From positions 2,418,001 through 2,482,000 of the forward strand of contig NZ_MINI01000028.1 of NCBI RefSeq assembly GCF_002906855.1: DNA of 64,000 nt, in the 5' to 3' direction. Position numbers and translations under genes: made by a program. Below are positions 44,901-53,179 of this stretch, one piece after another. The first letter of the stretch is position 1; every line of letters starts with the position of its first letter. The notes beneath the pieces were generated by a model. That model saw only the letters and a program-made list of their open reading frames with translations, made no database searches and was not told where the DNA came from. The DNA is from Pseudomonas putida. Its GTDB lineage: Bacteria > Pseudomonadota > Gammaproteobacteria > Pseudomonadales > Pseudomonadaceae.

Positions 44901-46564
44901 TGGTGAGCAGATAACGACCTCAGGTTCACTCGCGCCTCATCTTGCGTTGCGAGGCGGATGGCGAAGCGCAGGTAGGACTCAAGGATGAAAAACGTGCAGT
45001 CTTTCTTTTCCATCGCTATACGAATGAAGCGAACAGCGCCTTCATCGTCATCCATACCACTGAGAGACGATGCCAGCAGCTGCCATGCCGATGCCTTGTC
45101 AGCAAAGATACTTGGAATTTCGTCCTCGCTCGTCAACCGCTCTCCGGCAAGTAACCGAGCGTTGGTCGTCACAGCCCAGATATGAAAGGACTCAGGGAAA
45201 CGATCTAGCAATACGCGACCGATATCTACCGCTGCTTGATACTCCTCTCGCAACATTCGTGCGCGAACCATAGCAGCGGCTACTCGATCATCTGTGCCAC
45301 AAAGGCTAGCGGCGGTATCGAAATCTGTCGCTGCGGCTTCGTCAGTGCCTAGGTGCCAGAGGGAGAGTCCACGCAGTAAATACCATCTGGCCTTCTGGTG
45401 ATCGTCGAAGTCCTTCAGGTCGCTCTCTAAAAGCTCTAATTGCTTCAAGCTGTCTTGGTATAGGTGCTCTCTCTGCCCTTCAGTAATCCGATCCAATTGT
45501 CGCGATATGAATGTGTCCGCTGATGATGCAAGGGCCGAAGGCAGATCGTCTGACATGATCAAGCCTTGAGCAGTTGCAGACACGGAACGCAGTTCACCTA
45601 GATGGCCATCAGTATCTGGAGTCAAGGTGAGGGCAGCTGCCAGCTTGCCGCCTCCACCGGTGAGCCTCAGGCAATTGTCTGCGTGGAAACCATTCCAAAT
45701 TGAACGAGTGTGTTGGAATTCCAGGGCCAGGGCGCCCAGATGACGCTGTGCTGTTGCCTCCGAGATTTCGCCTGCAGAACTATTGAGTTCTGCGCATGCA
45801 GCCTGAAGCGAGGCCCACACATCACTGCTCTGGCGCGAGAAAATCCGCTGGCTAATGAGCTGCTTTTGGTTGTCGACTTCTATTGAGCTGTCGGAGTCCA
45901 AGTCATGCGGCATGAATTTGAGATGAAGAACGAATGGGTATAGGTCGGACTTGTCTACCTCAGAGCCAGTCTGGAGCTCCACTGCCCGTTGGATCGCAGC
46001 GTACGCTTTACGGTTGCTCTCGTTACTAAATTTCTGAGCATGGACACGCACATACCAGTCATCAGCTGAGGCAGACACCATCGCGTAGCGCACAACCTCT
46101 ACAGCACCTTGCATTGAGGAGCTGCTTGAAGCGTGATAGACGATGAGCAGCTCATCCAGGTTGCGCTGAAACCCTGGCTTGCAGAAGTCTAACCAGGCGA
46201 GTCCAACCGCCTCGTTGAAGATCTTGTTGTCGGTGGGCTTCAGCGAGCGCTTCATCTGCAGACGCTGCTTTGCGGTCTGCCTAGTGAAAGGGTGAAACAA
46301 ATCGATGATCAGATCATCAGTGTCATGATCGAAAAGTCGCCCTTGGAAAAGTAGCCGGGTGATGACATAGCCATCCCGAGCACCTGGGCATTGCGAACCA
46401 AGACACATGGCAAGCAGGCGGACAGCTTGAACACGGCGCTCGAATGACCCGCCACGATCGCCGGTAGAAACCGGACTCGCTACATTTTTTCGACCGCCTT
46501 TTGCAGCCGCATCACTTGGGGCTAGAGCTACCCTTGCGGGCTTTTTCCTTGGAGCCTTGGCCAT
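41990..46564 (-). CDS. giant PD-(D/E)XK / TPR / GreA-like / PIN-like protein
   Basis: The protein has 1524 residues. The basic N-terminus (1-38) is followed by a likely PD-(D/E)XK nuclease fold: FERRVQAVRLLAM helix, TRLLFQGRL, DDLIIDL with acidic residues near 84-88, and QMK at about 103-105, like Cap4/DUF4297. Residues about 330-950 are helical repeats with TPR character. Residues about 955-1030 resemble a GreA/GreB C-terminal domain (PGASVELADEHGE, SVGEFIAPDSEFALGLIGLGVSEKVTF). Residues about 1135-1280 resemble a PIN nuclease (VVDLSMLTQLAMLGLLDVL; LLSLDARMLQLALALGV). The end is disordered. Function unknown. It is in the defence island, so a single-gene anti-phage system is plausible. Confidence 0.75.
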   Translation of the reverse strand: MAKAPRKKPARVALAPSDAAAKGGRKNVASPVSTGDRGGSFERRVQAVRLLAMCLGSQCPGARDGYVITRLLFQGRLFDHDTDDLIIDLFHPFTRQTAKQRLQMKRSLKPTDNKIFNEAVGLAWLDFCKPGFQRNLDELLIVYHASSSSSMQGAVEVVRYAMVSASADDWYVRVHAQKFSNESNRKAYAAIQRAVELQTGSEVDKSDLYPFVLHLKFMPHDLDSDSSIEVDNQKQLISQRIFSRQSSDVWASLQAACAELNSSAGEISEATAQRHLGALALEFQHTRSIWNGFHADNCLRLTGGGGKLAAALTLTPDTDGHLGELRSVSATAQGLIMSDDLPSALASSADTFISRQLDRITEGQREHLYQDSLKQLELLESDLKDFDDHQKARWYLLRGLSLWHLGTDEAAATDFDTAASLCGTDDRVAAAMVRARMLREEYQAAVDIGRVLLDRFPESFHIWAVTTNARLLAGERLTSEDEIPSIFADKASAWQLLASSLSGMDDDEGAVRFIRIAMEKKDCTFFILESYLRFAIRLATQDEARVNLRSLSAHHVAVLSDAMACFDDRDNTIWASQSAKTVSEVIANLAYAMVLLQRPAEALELVQQAKIKGASITTAVTRVEVEAMCDLQRWREVTDQFSAVIDTLPDESLLRFGHACMAQSRHDLLQVARNEAARRTPSDIVTRVSAMLRRLSWEMLLQTADAATVRKELAERDFSPASTSVIDLCFASRAYEDDDALRNQYVDRIAELAPASTEPQKLAMAARAMLRAHRYEDAIFLFEKLLPAESFTPLHVDLLHCYILVGRHAQARNLLDSMPTAWRQSPEAREQALFLFNSAGDWARMREIAELTVSEHRQDANPWLTLIRVAACEGVVDLNVLISEIPPELAGSPTDLLLLASIEMRHGQAEKGLARIAHTMRNNLEDVELAATHVKVMLTLTEEADSIMGMVKQTLAVVEPGASVELADEHGEIRHVSIDGRDTHYPSVGEFIAPDSEFALGLIGLGVSEKVTFSYLMGTQVLEVRRIMTIHQRLMELSHNRVRDSVVPSKTLVSMRIPTDANGEMDLNVFLQHLDQHQSQGESILKLYEQNPLTLGLVANRLGRDIIDLVRGWPLDGPSLQVSTVAGTGHDVLPCSLNGSTWVVDLSMLTQLAMLGLLDVLGHLATVYVSTATRRSLDMKIEMSSAFRKRGTMFTHEGQLGFHEETEDDHAREQAFLSSIDIAISSSCTVVPCYGPLHTTPELDRLRDVLDVEEHASLMLCKEYNAGLLSLDARMLQLALALGVHSASTQMLLKGMQDIGVLRRVEYSCALIKLIAACRSFVSVDIPSLIAMMDQGLAFANMGIRSLRFYLAAPAVDFDSAAFMVIGFISQLFVTGRCDFPMMLELISHLLEPLFRHPHCPTDFLERSLKGFAYLQDYGFTPTYFTLIKRMLISTKQTAQRPEQPRALNAQILFLRIAPLYTVNDQSALLARVSSPDDPQSETEASGRAPDKLEQQAENAIREQASVDTLGQAEARVRTGDTEV

Positions 46565-46763
46565 ACCTGGTTCGCAATCCTGAGGTTCGGGCGTATTTTA
46601 ACGGGCAGAGCGTGCGGTGCGTAGCCGTTTTGCACCGTGACCGCATGATGATCGCTAATGACTCAGCCCTTGTTTGCCAATGGGTATGCAGAGGTGGTGC
46701 TGGCGCTTATCGAAAGCTGGTGAGTATTTGAGTGCTAGGCGCCCATGACTGTCGGTATTTTGT

Positions 46764-47083
46764 TCATGCCGACATTAAGTTTGATCTCCCCAGCCGTGCC
46801 TGTTGCTCGGATTGCCCGACAACCAGTTTCGCGAATTGCATCAGGTTTCGGATTGCTTCAGTTCCGGATCGATTTAGATAGAAGCCTTTGATGCCAATAG
46901 CTCGAGGCCCATCGCGATCGCACCTTGGTGAATCTCCGATCATTGCTACCTGAGCCGCACCTTCGAACAAGTGGCCAGGGACTACCCCGAGATCGTTGCA
47001 CACGGAGCGGTAGATTGTTGGGTCAGGCTTGATGATCCCGAGCTCGTAGCTGAACGCGTAGGCGTTGAAATCTGGCAGGAGCT
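46764..47083 (-). pseudogene. HAD phosphatase C-terminal fragment
   Basis: The segment encodes LPDFNAYAFSYELGIIKPDP and MIGDSPRCDRDGPRAIGIKGF, the C-terminal motifs III and IV of a HAD phosphatase like that at 60816-61506. The N-terminal half with the nucleophile Asp is missing. It joins the small repeat-family gene near 47083. Confidence 0.75.
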
Positions 47084-47267
47084 GCTTCCCAACCATCCGA
47101 TGTACACCGATGCAGTGGATGCTTTGAAACGCTACCACCAGGCTCAAGCCGACGGTGTGACGGGGACTGAGCTTGAGCGCCTTCGTCTCATGGCGGAGCA
47201 TCAGTTTCAAACAGTCACCGACTACCAGTTGCGCGCGCTCGGTGGGCCTGCAGAGCCCAGCCATTAG
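47083..47267 (+). pseudogene. 5'-truncated copy of the 69-residue repeat family
   Basis: The sequence from NHPMYTDAVDALKRYHQAQADG to YQLRALGGPAEPSH matches the protein at 62896-63105 but has lost the first residues. It is joined to antisense HAD sequence, so an upstream open frame (46971 on) is chimeric. Recombination scar. Confidence 0.7.
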
Positions 47268-47276
47268 AAGCTCCTG

Positions 47277-47474
47277 CTACACGCCGTACCGCTTGTTCCC
47301 TCCAGAGGTGATGCAGTAGCGACCGCCTCTGGGGCCTATACAGAGTCGACCAGAAGAGCAGTGGCACGATGATCCATATTTGGGGGTTGTGCTGAGAAGC
47401 AGAGGGTTTTGTATGAGATCCACGGTGTGGTTGGCTGTCGAGGCTGACACGCGCCCATTCCTGTTGCTGCTCAT
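47277..47474 (-). CDS. small protein with GPRGGRY tail
   Basis: The 65-residue product ends CIGPRGGRYCITSGGNKRYGV, a tail found at the ends of some nuclease-like and SH3-like proteins. The N-terminus has no known features. Ribosome site weak. Real but truncated is possible. Confidence 0.4.
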   Translation of the reverse strand: MSSNRNGRVSASTANHTVDLIQNPLLLSTTPKYGSSCHCSSGRLCIGPRGGRYCITSGGNKRYGV

Positions 47475-47554
47475 AGACTTGAGCCGCGTCTGCAGAAGCT
47501 ATCAACTCACTGAGTAGCGGTTTGCCTCTGGTAACCTTGATGTGGTTCTGTGAC

Positions 47555-48388
47555 TTAGTCAGCGACGCGTGCTAGGGCTCTCGCATCGTAAATGGGTAGC
47601 GTTGCCCTTTTAAGTAGGGTCTGCACGAAGAGGTTTAGGGAGTGTTTCGAGCATTTGCCTTTCCGCCGTTCGAGATAGAGATCTCGAGATGCCCGCCAGG
47701 CTAAAGCAATCAGCCCAAATAAGATTGCTGCATATATCGTAATTGTCGCTCCAGCCAGCGTATAAGCAGGCAGATCATTAATAAATGGATTGGTTCGCAT
47801 CTTCAGGCTTTCACTATAATCTAGAAACTTATAGAATGCGTTCATGGCTATACTCAAAAAACCTAGAGTGAAAAAGCTTCCGTACAACCGCCCCATGAAG
47901 ATGTAGTTTAGAATTTTTTCGCCCAAGGTCGTAGACTCGTCCTTGAATTTCTTTCCCAGCCGTACAGCTTTTTCGAGGTTTTCAACAACCTCCAAAAAAG
48001 ACTCCTGGCGGATCATGAAGTGACTTTGAAGCCAAAGAGTTTTGTAAGCCTCTAGCTTCGCTCTGGAGTACTTGGATTCGTAGGCGATAACTCCAAACTT
48101 TTTCAGCATAAAATCGCGGTACTCACCATCGTATTTGATTGCGAGGAGATAAACTCCCGCTACAAAAAAGGCCAGAGCAATGAAGCTCAATAGCAGTATT
48201 TCAATGAGCGATGAGTTCCGATAAAAAGTTGAGAGCGCCAAAATCACAGATGCAAGAGAAAAGCATATAAATGCAAATTTGTATGACTTTGTTTTTGGCC
48301 CGGAAACAATCGTGGATATCCCAAATGCTAGATTAAAGCTAATTGCTGTTTTTTCAATTTTTTCAAGAGTGAGTGCTTCCGTTTTCAT
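47555..48388 (-). CDS. multi-span membrane protein, unknown
   Basis: The protein has 277 residues with two N-terminal spans (about 35-55 and 65-87), a charged middle domain (KFGVIAYESKYSRAKLEAYKTLW) and further spans at about 172-190 and 210-232. A+T-rich. Not recognised; may belong to a defence effector group (membrane disruption), inferred only from location. Confidence 0.55.
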   Translation of the reverse strand: MKTEALTLEKIEKTAISFNLAFGISTIVSGPKTKSYKFAFICFSLASVILALSTFYRNSSLIEILLLSFIALAFFVAGVYLLAIKYDGEYRDFMLKKFGVIAYESKYSRAKLEAYKTLWLQSHFMIRQESFLEVVENLEKAVRLGKKFKDESTTLGEKILNYIFMGRLYGSFFTLGFLSIAMNAFYKFLDYSESLKMRTNPFINDLPAYTLAGATITIYAAILFGLIALAWRASRDLYLERRKGKCSKHSLNLFVQTLLKRATLPIYDARALARVAD

Positions 48389-48531
48389 ACTGCTCCTTGA
48401 TTTTTGCGAAGGCTGACGCTACGGGTTAGAGTGCTTAGCGCGACTCGAAACAGGGGGTGAAATGCGAGATAAACTTGTATCACATTCATGGGCTTAAGTT
48501 TTTTTTAAAGGCTTCCAAGGTTGGGCGTCAC

Positions 48532-49086
48532 TTAATTATACTTGCAAATGTCATGTTTGAATTTCTCAGGAATTGCTACGCGGGCTAGAAGGGGGTGGGT
48601 GAGGAGTATTGTTGGCTCTTGCTCTACAAGCTTAGGTGCGATGAGGATCTTTTCGCGCATTGGGTCGAGATAGAGTATCGCGGCGTCCAGGCTGTAGTTT
48701 GAGCATGGGGATTTATAATTGAAGTCACCTTGGTGGGCGATGTGGTACAAGATTTGGTTTCTGCGGCGATCAGGCTCTATGACATATATGATCATGGATA
48801 GGATCAGCATAAAGCCGATAGCGTTTGCGAACAATGAAAGTCCGAAGTGTGGGGATTCCTTCCTCCAGCGAGCTGCGACGTATGATGCGAGTGCAAAGAT
48901 TAACAAAATACATGTAATGGCAATGCAAGGGTTTTTCAATCTTATCATTACATGCATGAATGTCGACGCTGATACAGTTAGTGGTAGCAAGGCAGGGTCT
49001 ACGCTAAATATTTCATTCACATTACCCAGAGCGTCCTTATGAGAAAACCAGATCACCAAGCCTGCAACTGAAAGCCAGAGCAGCAT
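48532..49086 (-). CDS. membrane protein, unknown
   Basis: The 184-residue product has an N-terminal span, spans at about 53-72 and 82-102, and a soluble end (IAHQGDFNYKSPCSNYSLDAAILYLD). Its 5' end overlaps the upstream gene (49037-49354), so the two are coupled. Confidence 0.55.
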   Translation of the reverse strand: MLLWLSVAGLVIWFSHKDALGNVNEIFSVDPALLPLTVSASTFMHVMIRLKNPCIAITCILLIFALASYVAARWRKESPHFGLSLFANAIGFMLILSMIIYVIEPDRRRNQILYHIAHQGDFNYKSPCSNYSLDAAILYLDPMREKILIAPKLVEQEPTILLTHPLLARVAIPEKFKHDICKYN

Positions 49087-49354
49087 GCTTGATTTTTAGG
49101 CCCATAAGCGGTGCCGCCAGCCTCAACTCCTTGAGACTTATGAATACGTAGGCATTTATGATCATCGTGGCAGTCAATGCGAGGATCATGTAATCAGCAA
49201 ACGGCATTGCGAATGCGTCAATCAAGATGGCAGAGAACAGCACCAGAGTAGCCAGGGCGGAAGCAATCGTGAGCGCTGATACCCGAGAGGGTAAATTGAG
49301 ATTCTTCGGGCTATCAGATTCTTGCGATGGGTTTAGTAGTGGTTGCGAGCTCAT
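49037..49354 (-). CDS. small membrane protein, unknown
   Basis: About 105 residues from ATG 49354 (MSSQPLLNPSQESDSPKNLNLP), with two spans (SALTIASALATLVLFSAILIDAF; YMILALTATMIINAYVFISL). Overlaps the next gene by 50 bases. Confidence 0.5.
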   Translation of the reverse strand: MSSQPLLNPSQESDSPKNLNLPSRVSALTIASALATLVLFSAILIDAFAMPFADYMILALTATMIINAYVFISLKELRLAAPLMGLKIKHAALAFSCRLGDLVFS

Positions 49355-49491
49355 TTTTATGGCCTGCCAGCTGAACGAACTCAGGTTATCGGCAGGCTGG
49401 TGCATCGCAGGAGGGTATAGATCAACTGGCAACCGGACGCTTTTCGGAACCAAATCACAATGAAGCCGAAATGGTGTGATTTGGGGGCGGT

Positions 49492-49761
49492 ATGGGGGGC
49501 GACGGTAGCCAGGCTACACGCCTGAAAAATGATCAATTAGTGCACGATCTGATAGAGGCACGGCGAGCCGTGAAAGAGGCGAAGGCTGTGGATGACGCAC
49601 AGCAGCTTCGTATTGCACGAGCGAAGGTTGACGCAGCTAAAGTGGCTCTGGGAGAAAGGGGCCCTGTTTGGTGGAACGACGGCACTCCAGACTACAACCG
49701 CCAGCGGGTCATCACTACGTCCTACGCTGACTGGTACGCCTCCTTGGGCGATCAAGCCTGA
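49492..49761 (+). CDS. hypothetical protein
   Basis: The 89-residue product is a basic helix (LVHDLIEARRAVKEAKAVDD) followed by WWNDGTPDYNRQRVITTSYADWYASLG. Looks like a small conserved protein of unknown function. Confidence 0.55.
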   Translation: MGGDGSQATRLKNDQLVHDLIEARRAVKEAKAVDDAQQLRIARAKVDAAKVALGERGPVWWNDGTPDYNRQRVITTSYADWYASLGDQA

Positions 49762-49874
49762 TAATCAATCGAATTCGCCAATCCCCGCAGGGGCTACGTG
49801 AGCCTGTAAGATCAGTAGAGCGATGTGCCGGCCAGATCTGTAGTCGGTAAATGACATTAAAGGAGCAACACCTG

Positions 49875-50117
49875 GTGTTCAGGACGGTCATGGAATTGAT
49901 CTTTGTGGTAAGCGTGGCTGTCACTGTCCTCGCTTTCGTATTTTTACCGTGCATGATTCTGAGTCTCGGGGCGCTGCTCGTGCTAGGCATCGACGACAGA
50001 TTTGTGAGCCCCGTTGTGGCTTACATCGCATTCCCAGAGGCCGTTGTCATCAGTGGGTATCTACTGCTTCGCTACTGGAGGCAAATCACTGAATTCGTGA
50101 AGTCGATTTCACCCTGA
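49875..50117 (+). CDS. small two-span membrane protein
   Basis: GTG 49875 is nine bases after AAAGGAG; the ATG at 49851 lies upstream of that site. About 80 residues, with spans at VVSVAVTVLAFVFLPCMILSL and VVAYIAFPEAVVISGYLLL. Not recognised. Confidence 0.5.
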   Translation: MFRTVMELIFVVSVAVTVLAFVFLPCMILSLGALLVLGIDDRFVSPVVAYIAFPEAVVISGYLLLRYWRQITEFVKSISP

Positions 50118-50264
50118 TGCCTCTTGTCCTGAACCAGCGATTTCTCGCGCTCGGATACCCTCTCTTTCGAGCTTCAGGCGCGGCGCTCGTACTGATGGGA
50201 TTGGAGGTCTAGCTGGAATTTCCGGAGTGATCCCAAGTGACGTGGAAGCTTTACGAGAAATACA

Positions 50265-50861
50265 GTGCATCACCGCATTCAGAGCAGTGTCCGCACACTC
50301 TTGCAGTCCCAGCGGTTGGGCAAGTCTGCCGTGATCCTTGCCGGCAGAGCTTTAGCCACTACGTATGTGCTTGCCGAAAGCACAATGGCGAGTGAAACTG
50401 CGGCTCTACCACCGTTTGTCAGGGTTTCACCTATGATATTGAGGTACAGCGTTGACCCAATGATGCCTTGGGCAGCCTATGAATCTGCAAAAAGATATAT
50501 GGGGCGTCTTAACAGGCTTGGTGGCTTGGTATTGGCGGTAGCTGCGAGCAAATTTGTTGGGTTCGTAGTCACCGCGCCAACGGCAATGGCGGTTTCTGCT
50601 GTGGTGATAGCTCTCGCCTTTCTTCTTGCTAACGACTATCGACGCTACGATAAGGAGTTAGTCAGAAATACCAACCTTTGGGGGCTTCTCAAGCTGCTTA
50701 GCCATGCATGGCAGTTTTGGGTCGCAGTATTTTTCTTTGCAAGTCTCGGGATTGGATCTGTGAAGTGGACAGAGCTTGGGTTTTGGTCTGATCTCGCGTC
50801 CTGGGTCGGTGCGTTTGGGCTGCTCTACGAGTTCCTCTTCAAACCGAACGTCAATCCTTAG
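50265..50861 (+). CDS. membrane protein, unknown
   Basis: The 198-residue product has a soluble N-terminus and spans near 83-103, 108-124 and 150-170, plus a C-terminal hydrophobic segment (SWVGAFGLLYEFLF). GTG start. Not recognised. Confidence 0.5.
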   Translation: MHHRIQSSVRTLLQSQRLGKSAVILAGRALATTYVLAESTMASETAALPPFVRVSPMILRYSVDPMMPWAAYESAKRYMGRLNRLGGLVLAVAASKFVGFVVTAPTAMAVSAVVIALAFLLANDYRRYDKELVRNTNLWGLLKLLSHAWQFWVAVFFFASLGIGSVKWTELGFWSDLASWVGAFGLLYEFLFKPNVNP

Positions 50862-50918
50862 GCCGTTCGCGCTGAGCAAGGTGATGATCAGCGTGGAAAC
50901 TGCAGTAGAGTTAAAGAA

Positions 50919-51602
50919 ATGATCTGGTTTCTAGGCGATGTGCATGGGCGCTTTGATCACGTGATTCGGCTTGTGAAGCTCCACCGGCCAGATGCTGTAG
51001 TCTTCCTTGGCGATCTCGAATGTAGCCTGCCTTTGGACATGATCCTACGCCCGATCCTTGAGCTGACAGAGATCTGGTTCATTCACGGCAACCATGACAC
51101 GGATCGTCCAGCCTATTGGCATAACCTCCATGGCTGCGGCCTTGCTGAACGCAGCCTTCATGGCCGAGTAGTAGATATTGCGGGCCATCGCATAGCGGGG
51201 CTAGGTGGCACCTACGAATCCCAAGTCTGGCTACCAGGCAGCCCTGATACCGGCATCCAGAATTACGCAGACTACCACGACCGCCTGGCGCTCAGACCTC
51301 AGCACGAAGACATCGTGGCGACGAAGAAGCAGCACGCGCTTTCTGCAATCTACCCGGATGACTACTTCACGCTCGCGATGGATAGGGCCGACATTATGGT
51401 TTGCCACGAGGCTCCCAGCTGCCATCCTCACGGTTTCTCAGAGATCGATGAACTCGCCCAGGCAATGGGCGCAAAAATGGTCGTGCATGGACATCATCAT
51501 GATTGCCTGGATTACAGGTCAGAGTGGCCCACGCTTGGTTTTGAGGCTCATGGCGTGGCATTCAGATCTATCATGGCCATCGACGGCTCGGTCATCTGTT
51601 AA
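50919..51602 (+). CDS. calcineurin-like metallophosphoesterase
   Basis: The 227-residue product has GDVHGRFDH, GDLE, GNHDTDR and VHGHHHD, the metal-binding motifs of the metallophosphoesterase superfamily. It acts on phosphomono- or diesters (RNA, cNMP or protein). Located at the inner edge of R2. Confidence 0.88.
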   Translation: MIWFLGDVHGRFDHVIRLVKLHRPDAVVFLGDLECSLPLDMILRPILELTEIWFIHGNHDTDRPAYWHNLHGCGLAERSLHGRVVDIAGHRIAGLGGTYESQVWLPGSPDTGIQNYADYHDRLALRPQHEDIVATKKQHALSAIYPDDYFTLAMDRADIMVCHEAPSCHPHGFSEIDELAQAMGAKMVVHGHHHDCLDYRSEWPTLGFEAHGVAFRSIMAIDGSVIC

Positions 51603-51671
51603 GGCTTGGTGCCTGTACGGTGCGGAAAGCTGCTTGGTCATAGCCATCGGCGTTTCGGGCTCGAAGAGACC

Positions 51672-52862
51672 GGCTGCATCATCCCGAAGCCTTCTATCCT
51701 GAGCTTGTAGGGTAGGGAGCGAGCAGTTGCGTTTTGTGATCGTCGCGGAGTGGGGGAGTGCATGAAGGTTGGTGAGTTGATCCAGTTGCTACAAGCGTTC
51801 GACCCTGAGATGAAAGTGCTGATGACGCGTTCGGATTCGGGACTTGAGGACGTAGTTGCGTGCTACGAAGACCTGGTTTGCCAGGGGCGGGTGTTCGGGT
51901 ATGACCAGCTTGATGATTTCGTCCTTTCCAAGGGCGCTGACGCAAGCACCGCTGAGAGAGTGATCGTCATCGACATGTGTGAGCGCCTGGAGGACTGGAG
52001 CAAGAAACAGTGACGCCATTGCACCTGTCCGTCTCATCCCTCCAGCTTTCTGATTAGGCCGCCAAACTGCTGAGCCGGCTCCACATAGCGAAGGGCTGAT
52101 TTCATGTCGCTCCAGCCCACGTATTCCATGAGCGTTTTAATATCCCAGCCTGAGCTTGCAGCCCACGTGGCAAACCCGCGCCGGATCGAGTGAGCACTGT
52201 AGATTTGTGATGGTAGACCGCAGCGCTCTAAGGTGCCGCGCAGGAGGGGGATCAAGCTATGTGCGGCGATCGGCTGCTCGCTGATGTTTCCCCAGCGGTC
52301 TATTCCCCTAAACACCGCACCGCGAGTTATGCCGGCAGCCTCGATCCAATTTAGATAGGCCTCAACTGGACAGAGCTTGCTCAACGATGGCGTCTTGTAC
52401 TCACGGCCAATGTTCTGCCGGTCACCTTTGCTTGATCCCAGATAGAACCTGATGCCTTCATAACGCTCGGCATGAGTGTTCTCGACTGTCAGCCTGGACA
52501 GCTCGTCTCCGCGGAACCCCCTCCAAAAACCAATAGTGAGCAATGCAATATCACGCGTTGATTTCAGCAGGGCTGCCATGTTGCCGCTGGCTCTCGCTTG
52601 GGAAATTTCATCCTCCAGGTGAGCAACCGCCTTTTCCAGCTGTACCAGAGGAAGAGGGGCCGCCTGCTTCTGTTGTACCGGATGAAGCGCCCGGATGCCC
52701 TTTAACAATTGCCTGACCTTCGGTGCCTTGGTGGGATCCGGGAAACCGTTGCTTTGATGCCAGTTGGCGAGCGCAGCCAGGCGCTGCTTAAGCGTGCTGA
52801 GCGCCAGCTGATCAGCGTACTCAGCGATGTACCGCACGACTGACTCGGTGGTAGTCGGCAGA
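51672..52862. repeat. right copy (R2) of a 1.2-kb direct repeat
   Basis: This is the intact counterpart of R1 (36258-37440), in the same orientation, with the small gene and the recombinase. It continues past 52862 into the recombinase N-terminus, which R1 lacks. Confidence 0.9.
51762..52013 (+). CDS. small conserved protein
   Basis: The 83-residue product (MKVGELIQLLQAFDPEMKVLM, then YEDLVCQGRVFGYDQLDDFVL and VIVIDMCERLEDW) follows GGGGGAG. A family often met next to integrases. A decayed copy is at 36349-36592. Function unknown. Confidence 0.75.
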   Translation: MKVGELIQLLQAFDPEMKVLMTRSDSGLEDVVACYEDLVCQGRVFGYDQLDDFVLSKGADASTAERVIVIDMCERLEDWSKKQ

Positions 52863-53059
52863 AAGCCGCCCCACGTCACCTCGTAGTGGGTGAGGGCAGC
52901 CGCATAGCTCTTCGACGTGTTCTCTCGAACGCTCGCCTCCAAGTACTTATCTGCCTTGCTGGCGCGCTCAACCACGTAATCCTCCAATTCGAGCCCCCGG
53001 TGGCTCGGTTTTGCCATTTGTACCGCCTTCCGGGGCATTCTACCCCCGAATTCAGCCAT
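52034..53059 (-). CDS. tyrosine recombinase/integrase
   Basis: The product has about 341 residues, with an N-terminal SAM-like core-binding domain (DKYLEASVRENTSKSYAAALTHYE) and a catalytic domain with Arg (RGFRGDELSRL), HxxR (SAHSIRRG) and Tyr (SALRYVEPAQQ). ATG 53059 or 53038 or 53014 could be the start; the last has GGAAGG eight bases upstream. Divergent from the kfrA-like gene. Probably moves or recombines the island. Confidence 0.9.
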   Translation of the reverse strand: MAEFGGRMPRKAVQMAKPSHRGLELEDYVVERASKADKYLEASVRENTSKSYAAALTHYEVTWGGFLPTTTESVVRYIAEYADQLALSTLKQRLAALANWHQSNGFPDPTKAPKVRQLLKGIRALHPVQQKQAAPLPLVQLEKAVAHLEDEISQARASGNMAALLKSTRDIALLTIGFWRGFRGDELSRLTVENTHAERYEGIRFYLGSSKGDRQNIGREYKTPSLSKLCPVEAYLNWIEAAGITRGAVFRGIDRWGNISEQPIAAHSLIPLLRGTLERCGLPSQIYSAHSIRRGFATWAASSGWDIKTLMEYVGWSDMKSALRYVEPAQQFGGLIRKLEG

Positions 53060-53179
53060 CACAAGCGATAATCCTCAATTATGTCTTGCCAAAAATTAAA
53101 GAATTCTTGATGTCTGAAGGTGTTAAAGTGGCACGTAATTACATGAAACGTAAAACAGTACGAAATCGTAGGGGCAGAC

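Noticed and set aside
52805..52840. GTAC words in the recombinase gene
   Set aside because: GTAC pairs are 8 bases apart and inside coding sequence in both copies, so not LexA2-type.
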